64,000 nt of DNA, taken from contig NZ_OY787470.1 in the NCBI RefSeq assembly GCF_963678835.1, positions 1 to 64,000 of the forward strand, written 5' to 3'. Under the pieces are notes generated by a model. It saw only the letters and a list, made by a program, of their open reading frames with translations. It was not told the DNA's origin and searched no databases. Origin of the DNA: an uncultured Desulfuromonas sp. GTDB lineage: Bacteria > Desulfobacterota > Desulfuromonadia > Desulfuromonadales > Desulfuromonadaceae. The position numbers and the translations under genes are program-made. Below are positions 58,163-64,000 of this stretch, one piece after another; within the stretch, counting starts at the first letter, position 1; the number at the start of each line of letters is the position of its first letter.

Positions 58163-59536
58163 ATGATTCCGATCATTGCACGTCAAATTTTCAAGATGCA
58201 GGAACAACTCCTCGGCCGAGAGAGTTTTGCGATTTTGTCCCAACTGCTGGAGTCTGAATATTGGGACCGCGAACGTGTGCAGCAACTACAGCTTGACCGG
58301 CTGCAGAAAACAGTTCAACTCGCCTACCAGCATGCGCCGTTTTGGCGTGAACTCATGGATCAACACAATCTGCCTCCGCAAACCGTGCAGACTTTGGCCG
58401 ATCTGCAACGCTTCCCGTTTCTCAACAAAGAGATCATCCGCAACCAGCGCGAAGCCATGGTATGGAAAGATGAAGGCAAGCGTGTGCAACTGGTGCGGAC
58501 CAGTGGCTCGACCAATGAAGCCTTGGAATTTTACACCTCATCGACGCGAGAGGCCCAGATCAATGCGGCACGCATGCGTGGCCATGAATGGGTGGGCATG
58601 CACCGTGGCGAAAAGGAACTCTATTACTGGGGCTCACCGGTTGAACTCAGCAAGCAGGACCGCATCAAGCAGGTGCGTGATTGGCTGATCAATGATGCGT
58701 TAACCAATGGGTTTGAAGTCACACCCGAGCGCTTGAAGTCCTATTTCGCTCAATGGCTTAAATGGCATCCCAAGTGTATTTTCGGCTACCCGAGCACCTT
58801 TGTTCTGACCGTTACGATGGCCCAATCATTGGGATTGGACCTGACAGAGCTGAAAAGTTGCGGGCTGGCTATGCTCATTACCACCAGCGAACTGCTTTCC
58901 GATGTGGATCGCCAACTGATCGAGCAGGGCTTTGGCGTGCCGGTGTACGATTCTTACGGCTTGCGTGAAGCCGGGCTGATTGGTCATGAGTGTGCCCAGG
59001 GCACCATGCACTGCATGGATGAACAATTACTTCTCGAAACCATTGATCCGCAAACACTGCAACCGACAGAGGGGGAAGGGGAACTGGTGGTCACGAATCT
59101 CGTTGGTCCGGCCTTTCCCATGATCCGCTACCGCACCGGCGATATCGTCACTCTGTCCCAAAAGCCTTGTGCCTGCGGCAGAAACTTATCTTCGGTCTCC
59201 ATCAGCGGCGGTCGCGCCGTGGAGTTCATTGTCACCAAAGCCGGTAAGTGGGTGGTGGGCTACTCGTTTATTTATATTGCCCGTGCCGTTAAAGGGATCG
59301 TCAAATTTCAGGTGGTTCAGGAAGAGATTGGCGCGATTCAAATCCGTCTTGTCACCAATGATCAATTTCCGGCCGATGGCATCGAACAGGTAAAAGCTAA
59401 AGCAACACAGCGCCTCGGCGGTGATGACCGGATTGATGTGGAACTGGTTGAAGATATCAAGCCGGCGCGTTCCGGCAAGTATCGGCCGGTGATCAGCAAG
59501 GTGGCTGAGGAGCTTTATAAGAAACGGGACTTTTGA
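58163..59536 (+). CDS. Phenylacetate-CoA ligase-like adenylate-forming enzyme
   Basis: A 457-residue protein of the PaaK/CapK branch of the ANL superfamily. The phosphate loop is VRTSGSTNEALEF, the ATP-binding motif is YDSYGLREAG, and YRTGDIV the hinge approach. A Cys cluster (KPCACGR) follows, and the C-terminal lid ends with RSGKYRPVIS supplying the catalytic Lys. Members in polysaccharide loci (CapK-like) are thought to activate a carboxylic acid for transfer. Its acid substrate is unknown. Confidence 0.88.
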   Translation: MIPIIARQIFKMQEQLLGRESFAILSQLLESEYWDRERVQQLQLDRLQKTVQLAYQHAPFWRELMDQHNLPPQTVQTLADLQRFPFLNKEIIRNQREAMVWKDEGKRVQLVRTSGSTNEALEFYTSSTREAQINAARMRGHEWVGMHRGEKELYYWGSPVELSKQDRIKQVRDWLINDALTNGFEVTPERLKSYFAQWLKWHPKCIFGYPSTFVLTVTMAQSLGLDLTELKSCGLAMLITTSELLSDVDRQLIEQGFGVPVYDSYGLREAGLIGHECAQGTMHCMDEQLLLETIDPQTLQPTEGEGELVVTNLVGPAFPMIRYRTGDIVTLSQKPCACGRNLSSVSISGGRAVEFIVTKAGKWVVGYSFIYIARAVKGIVKFQVVQEEIGAIQIRLVTNDQFPADGIEQVKAKATQRLGGDDRIDVELVEDIKPARSGKYRPVISKVAEELYKKRDF

Positions 59537-59545
59537 AATGGCAAT

Positions 59546-59693
59546 GTCCACGGAAAGCACGGAAAACACGGAATGAAAATCTAAAAACAAAGCCCGGTTT
59601 TTGGGGGGGTAAGATGTAACCCAAAAAAAGATTTAGTCCTGAGTTTTAAAGTTTTTTTCCGTGCTTTCCGTGTCTTCCGTGTCTTCCGTGGAC
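59546..59693. repeat. Palindromic ACGGAA-unit element, copy 2
   Basis: GTCCACGGAAAGCACGGAAA at the left faces GTCTTCCGTGGAC at the right. The core GGTTTTTGGGGGGG, GTAAGATGTAACCC and AAAAAAAGATTTAGTCCTGA matches copies 1 and 3. An extra half-unit (TTTTCCGTGGACAGC) follows. Confidence 0.85.
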
Positions 59694-59747
59694 TAGAACC
59701 CGTGTTTTCCGTGGACAGCTTCAAACGACTGAAAAAGGGGGGTCGTT

Positions 59748-60533
59748 TTGAAATTCATAATTGCCGTAGATTGCGAAGGAGTAGCCTGTGTGGTCGGCGA
59801 ACCCGGCGGCTCTTTGACACGCTCTGCCAATATGGCGTTTGCCCGCGAGCAGGCGACACGGGAAACCAATGCGGCGATTCGCGCCCTGTTCAACAGCGGG
59901 GCCGAACAGGTCGTGGTATGGGACAATCATGGCGATGGCGCCAACCTGATTTTTGATCAACTCGACTCACGCGGCGAGATCGTTCTCGGCACAGGGTTTT
60001 CGAGACGTTTTCCCACACTCGATGGCAGTTATGCCGGCGTGTTGATGATCGGTTATCACGCCAAAGCGGGAACAGCCTGCGGTGTTCTCGCGCATACCTA
60101 TTGTTCGGCTGCCTATCGGTGTATCCGTATCAATGGGATGGAGATGGGAGAGATTGCCTTGGATGGCGCCGTGGCCGGCGAACTCGGTGTGCCGGTGATT
60201 TGTGTTGCCAGTGACCAACACGGTTGCGACGAAGCGTTGCAGCACATGCCGTGGCTGGAAACGGTCATCACAAAAGAGGGCTTTGGCCGCCATTGCGCCA
60301 AAAGCAAACATCCCTTGATCGTTGAAGAAAGGATCGAACAGGCTGTTGAGCGGGCGGTTGCAACCTTGGATGAAAAAAGGCCGTTTCGGTTTGATTCTCC
60401 GGTGATGATGGAATTGCAGTTCACCACGTGGTGTCGTTGTCTCAAGGCCATGATCCGTCGATCCGGCTGGCGAATCTGTAAAGCGAAAACCTTACGTAAA
60501 AGCCTGCCAAGCATGTTGGAGTGGCAGTGTTGA
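59748..60533 (+). CDS. M55 family metallopeptidase (D-aminopeptidase DppA-like)
   Basis: A 261-residue zinc peptidase-like protein. It begins FIIAVDCEGVACVVGEPGG (D-x-E-G motif with metal-binding Asp and Glu), has VVWDNHGDGANL (metal-binding His region) and VLMIGYHAKAGTACGVLAHT (His motif with a loop). Family members cleave D-amino-acid peptides. In this locus it may trim D-amino-acid decoration or peptidoglycan, which is inference. The TTG start has AGGGGGG about 6 bases upstream. Confidence 0.85.
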   Translation: MKFIIAVDCEGVACVVGEPGGSLTRSANMAFAREQATRETNAAIRALFNSGAEQVVVWDNHGDGANLIFDQLDSRGEIVLGTGFSRRFPTLDGSYAGVLMIGYHAKAGTACGVLAHTYCSAAYRCIRINGMEMGEIALDGAVAGELGVPVICVASDQHGCDEALQHMPWLETVITKEGFGRHCAKSKHPLIVEERIEQAVERAVATLDEKRPFRFDSPVMMELQFTTWCRCLKAMIRRSGWRICKAKTLRKSLPSMLEWQC

Positions 60534-60673
60534 CCCACGCCGAGACCTTCGCACTGGTTTTAGTTTATGAGAGGCCGGTTAGATACAATAATGAATTAAT
60601 AATTAAAAAGCTTTTTGTTGGTAGCCTTAAGCTTTAACATCAGATGTTCAACCCGTAGAACTGAAACCATATA

Positions 60674-60871
60674 TCCACGGAAGACACGAAAATCACAGAA
60701 GAGGATCAAAGAGCAGGGTTAACCCTAAAAGCATGATCCACGGAAGACACGGAAAGCACGGAATGGAAATCAATGAACAAGGACCTAGTTTTATAGGCCC
60801 GGTTTTAAGAGATGTAACTAAAAAAGATTTAGTCCTGAGGGTTAAAGATTTTTTCCGTGCTTTCCGTGGAC
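60674..60871. repeat. Palindromic ACGGAA-unit element, copy 3
   Basis: TCCACGGAAGACACGGAAAG at 60738 faces CTTTCCGTGGAC at 60860. A degenerate extra left arm starts at 60674. The core GACCTAGTTTT and GATTTAGTCCTGAGG matches the other two copies. It ends 20 bases before the start of the next gene. Confidence 0.82.
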
Positions 60872-60891
60872 CCGTACTAAAAAAGGTATCA

Positions 60892-62928
60892 ATGAAGACT
60901 CTCCTAGCCCTCATCATGTTCCAGCTCTGTTTCGCCACAATAGCGTTGGCAGACATCTCACCCTCTCAGGTGTTGGTGCTGTACAATGCCGACTGGACCG
61001 GTGATGAACCGTTGACTGAGCCGGGGCAGGATTCGCAGGAGATCGCTGAGCATTACGTGCGTATGCACACCGACTCAGCCACTGGTGAAAAACCCTATAT
61101 TCTTGGCTTGCACTGTGATCATGGCATTAAAGTTCTTGATGAAGCGCGCCATCTCAACGAACACCATCTAGCTGAAAACAGTGACGATAACCGTTCTGGC
61201 GTGGTCCTCAAGCGACAATCCTTTCTGTTCGGCTCTGATTCCCAAAACGACAAATTGCGCGACAGTCGTGTGGTGGAATTTGTCCTGCCCGGCGGGCGCT
61301 CCAATTGGAACATCAATACGCTTCACATAGAGATTGAGCCGGAAAAAGGTGACGAACTCATCATTGTTGAAAATGGTTTGATCGCGGTGAAGGGGAAAAT
61401 CGCCGGTAACAACACGGACGAGTGGACGATTCGCGTCAATGCGAAAAGTTTTGTGGCTGGCTCTGTGACAGTTAAGGCCTCCTGTGTTGACGTGCAAGGA
61501 CAAACGCATTCCTGGCAGGCTGATTATGTCGATGCCGATGATGTTGAACTGTCGTGTACCGGGGCAGACGGAAAACGCGACGACCAGAATTTTCTTGAGG
61601 ATGTCGCTCTACCCGTGAAAGCGTTTCTCGAGGATGCCAAACTGGCGCGGCCGGATGGCACCCTGCTCAAAGACCATATTCTGTTCATGGTCGTCTGTTA
61701 CGGTCTGCCGCGCACGGCAATTGCTCCGTGTGGAATCGCCCGAGGAATTACTGACAAGCTGAATAATTACGGCAGTATCATCGATTTTGGCCAGCGCCTG
61801 CAGTTGCTCTATTACGATCTGGATAAAGTTATGGGGACGCAGATACGGGGATACCGCTTTGCCGGTAAAAGTCCCTACAGTGATTTTTTTTTACGTTCGC
61901 CACAAAATCGGCCTTTAGTTGGTAAGGCAAATCCTTTTGTTCACCCTCAACTTTATTCAAAAGCTCCCTCGTTCATCAAAGGGCCTCAGCCCCTATCCTA
62001 TTCTCCATCTGTCCGCAGTCAAAACCCAGACCGCTTTCTTTACTTTGTCAGTCGCATTGATGCACCCGATGCGTTGCAGGCCAAAGCTTTGATTGACCGT
62101 ACCGTGTATGCCTCTGTTTATGCGAACCCTGAGATGGGAGTTTTTCCCGGAAGAAATTACACGCAAAACAAAGAACGCGTCGGAGCATTGAAGCGATCAA
62201 AAGCCGGGCAGATCGTGTGGGATAAGGGTTATCGTTATCTTTATCACGGTGGCCAAGGGATGAACCTGTTGGAATGGGGGCGGATTACTTCTGGCGATGG
62301 TTTTTTAAACGACGACATTTCATATCTTCCCGGAGGAATCGCAGCAACTATTATCTCCCATAACGGCTGGAAAAAAGGCGAAATGGTGCAGGACCTCAAA
62401 AATGGCGTAACTGCGACGGTCGGAGCGGCCCAGGTGTATCACGGAGCTCCGCATATTCATAACAGAAGCTGGTGGGATGACGATATCTTTTATCCGGCCC
62501 TGTTGCAGGGCAAGACACTGGGCGAAGCTTGGTTGATGAATCAAATCCATCTGGGGTGGATCACGACATTTGTTGGCGATCCGCTGATGGTGTGGGCTGG
62601 CGGGAAAGCTCGTCATGATACACCTCTGAAAATCGATCAAAATAAGGATGTCTCGCTGAGGGTGGAGAAGGATGAGAACAACAACAAGCAGGTTTGGTTG
62701 CAAGTGGATTTGCACAGCACTGCAGACCAACCCAAAGTTGCTCAGTTGCATGCTGTCTCAATCTTGGGGAAAGACTTGCCTATCCTTACTTTTGATGCAA
62801 AACCAACATTATGTTTGGGCTCTCAAAAGGAAGTTGATGGGGAATGGCTTTTGACTTTAATGGATCCATTTGGGCAGCAGGTAGTGAAAAAGATAAAAGT
62901 ATTAGATGGGATGGCGAATAAGAAGTAG
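60892..62928 (+). CDS. TIGR03790-like exported protein (exosortase-associated, function unknown)
   Basis: A 678-residue exported protein. Signal peptide ends near IALAD (about residue 20). The mature N-terminus SPSQVLVLYNADWTGDEPLT, then IAEHYVRMHTDSATGEKPYI, and later ILFMVVCYGLPR and LFYDLD-like segments recall TIGR03790, a family found almost only in genomes with exosortase. No catalytic residues are assigned. The C-terminal part (from about 500) has GGIAATIISHNGWK and FVGDPLMVWAG. The start at 60892 gives a clean signal peptide; frames opening earlier lie inside the palindromic repeat. Confidence 0.72.
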   Translation: MKTLLALIMFQLCFATIALADISPSQVLVLYNADWTGDEPLTEPGQDSQEIAEHYVRMHTDSATGEKPYILGLHCDHGIKVLDEARHLNEHHLAENSDDNRSGVVLKRQSFLFGSDSQNDKLRDSRVVEFVLPGGRSNWNINTLHIEIEPEKGDELIIVENGLIAVKGKIAGNNTDEWTIRVNAKSFVAGSVTVKASCVDVQGQTHSWQADYVDADDVELSCTGADGKRDDQNFLEDVALPVKAFLEDAKLARPDGTLLKDHILFMVVCYGLPRTAIAPCGIARGITDKLNNYGSIIDFGQRLQLLYYDLDKVMGTQIRGYRFAGKSPYSDFFLRSPQNRPLVGKANPFVHPQLYSKAPSFIKGPQPLSYSPSVRSQNPDRFLYFVSRIDAPDALQAKALIDRTVYASVYANPEMGVFPGRNYTQNKERVGALKRSKAGQIVWDKGYRYLYHGGQGMNLLEWGRITSGDGFLNDDISYLPGGIAATIISHNGWKKGEMVQDLKNGVTATVGAAQVYHGAPHIHNRSWWDDDIFYPALLQGKTLGEAWLMNQIHLGWITTFVGDPLMVWAGGKARHDTPLKIDQNKDVSLRVEKDENNNKQVWLQVDLHSTADQPKVAQLHAVSILGKDLPILTFDAKPTLCLGSQKEVDGEWLLTLMDPFGQQVVKKIKVLDGMANKK

Positions 62929-63084
62929 CCGCCATCATTTATTATTAGTTCTCTTTCTTCAGCGTGCCAATGTAGAAAATAGGTTGCTTGAAAATGGAAG
63001 CAGCCTGTTTTTCTGGCGAGCAAATCTGAAGTAATATTTTTAGCACTGCTCTTTTTTTAAATTGTTCGGTTGTGGAGGGGGATA

Positions 63085-64000
63085 ATGGCTAATGGTCGAG
63101 ACTTATCTTTAGACTTTATGCGAGTCATGGGGGTATTGATCATTATGCTTGCTCACTCAGACCCCCCTAAATGGCTATTTCAATTGCGCAACTTTGGCAC
63201 TCCTTTGTTGATTGTTGCTTCAGCTTTGACGTATTCAACTATATATAAAGAAAGAAAAATAAATATAATACCCTTTCTTATAAGGAGGGTTACAAAGATT
63301 ACAATTCCGTCTTGGGTTTTTCTAACTATATTTTTTTTGATATTTTTAGTTTCGTATTCTTCCCTTGATGAAGAGTATCCATTTACAAATTATCAAATAG
63401 TTACATCTTACCTTTTTTGGTCAGGAATTGGTTATGTTTGGATATTAAAAATTTATTTGACTATTGCTTTTATCATACCAATTTTTGATAGAATAGATAA
63501 ATCAACTATTTCAAATAGAATGTATTTTTCATCAATAATAATTCTATATATATTTTATGAATTTGTATATTTTTCCTGCGCAGAATTTTTATATTCTGTT
63601 CCTTTTCTTAAAGGATCATTATTTACCATCTTTCCATATGTTTTAGTGTTTGCTTATGGTTATAGGTTGAATAATTTTGATAATTGGTTGGTATTTAAAA
63701 TTACATTGTATGCAGCATTTGCTTTTTGTTCTATTGCTATTTTAGCTTATATTTTCGAGGGAAAATTCTTTCAAACTCAGTATTTTAAGTATCCTCCGAG
63801 AGTGTATTATTTGTCATATGCTTTGATGTGTACAAATATTATGTTTTTACTTTCTAGAAGTAGAATTATGGTTATTTTCCCAAAAAATATTTTGATCTGG
63901 TTCTCATCAAATTCATTATGGATATACTTATGGCATATACTTGGCATCTATATTTTGAGAATTTTTAATTATGGAGGAGGGCGTGATTTTTTCACCTCGT
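63085..64000 (+). CDS. Acyltransferase 3 family membrane protein, partial at window edge
   Basis: The frame runs for 305 codons and off the right edge. It begins RDLSLDFMRVMGVLIIMLAH, the usual opening of acyltransferase-3 (OafA/NodX-like) proteins with the R/D-F-R motif and active-site His. Eight or more hydrophobic helices follow, including IWFSSNSLWIYLWHILGIYI with the late conserved W-H. It would O-acetylate or otherwise acylate a sugar at the membrane. The gene is much more AT-rich than its neighbours, a sign of recent transfer. GGAGG precedes the ATG. Bases 62929-63084 hold nothing recognised. Confidence 0.85.
   Translation, partial: MANGRDLSLDFMRVMGVLIIMLAHSDPPKWLFQLRNFGTPLLIVASALTYSTIYKERKINIIPFLIRRVTKITIPSWVFLTIFFLIFLVSYSSLDEEYPFTNYQIVTSYLFWSGIGYVWILKIYLTIAFIIPIFDRIDKSTISNRMYFSSIIILYIFYEFVYFSCAEFLYSVPFLKGSLFTIFPYVLVFAYGYRLNNFDNWLVFKITLYAAFAFCSIAILAYIFEGKFFQTQYFKYPPRVYYLSYALMCTNIMFLLSRSRIMVIFPKNILIWFSSNSLWIYLWHILGIYILRIFNYGGGRDFFTS

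Noticed and set aside
60733..60891. Earlier start for the TIGR03790-like protein
   Set aside because: These codons fall within the palindromic repeat; the ATG at 60892 gives a normal signal peptide.

Overview
The window looks like a chromosomal piece from an anaerobic, respiring deltaproteobacterium of the Desulfuromonas/Geobacter type (Desulfuromonadales). The main pointers are a periplasmic tetraheme flavocytochrome c, a small protein of the GSU3473 kind known from Geobacter, and a large XrtA/PEP-CTERM exopolysaccharide locus. This assignment rests on protein families only and is an inference.

Left part (1-5.5 kb): housekeeping genes. miaA and pcnB are divergent, followed by folK, a small Cys-rich membrane protein and a short transaldolase, with a PilZ protein and a VOC protein nearby. 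miaA carries two single-base frameshifts and pcnB one. Their clustering suggests sequencing error or very recent decay.

5.6-8.3 kb: a scarred region. A complete DDE insertion sequence sits between a truncated ATPase gene and a chimeric transposase remnant.

8.3-18.3 kb: a respiratory and uptake module. A MATE exporter lies beside an OprD-like porin and flavocytochrome c pair. A DcuS/CitA-type kinase, its regulator and a TctC-type binding protein form a second operon. Two membrane proteins that may be a divergent TctB/TctA pair are transcribed the other way. The likely job is to sense, import and reduce a small unsaturated carboxylate such as fumarate.

18.3-23.3 kb: an insertion-sequence cluster made of an IS1111-group IS110 element, a broken IS1182 element and an IS3 element with an A6G frameshift site. 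It ends at a tRNA 3' fragment and a strong terminator.

23.3-63 kb: an exopolysaccharide/PEP-CTERM locus. It holds a CAAX-protease-like protein, a CpsB phosphatase, TviB/TviC sugar-nucleotide enzymes, and a cassette of patatin, E1-like ThiF, LolA-like, AMIN/beta-barrel and MMPL proteins. Two PEP-CTERM cargo proteins each follow a good sigma-54 promoter match. The conserved XrtA set follows: acyltransferase, PrsT, sugar transferase, export protein, chain-length protein, tyrosine kinase, beta-barrel, ATPase, deacetylase, FemAB and two glycosyltransferases. Further tailoring genes close the locus: a glycosyltransferase, ATP-grasp, a second deacetylase, an adenylate-forming ligase, an M55 peptidase and a TIGR03790-like protein. 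The exosortase itself and the PrsK/PrsR regulators are not in the window. An AT-rich acyltransferase-3 gene runs off the right edge.

Intergenic DNA is rich in repeats: a 163-bp MITE-like family (three copies), a roughly 150-bp inverted-repeat family (two copies), REP hairpins (two), a hairpin repeat pair, a palindromic family built on an ACGGAA-containing unit (three), and a 7-bp tandem array just upstream of a glycosyltransferase.
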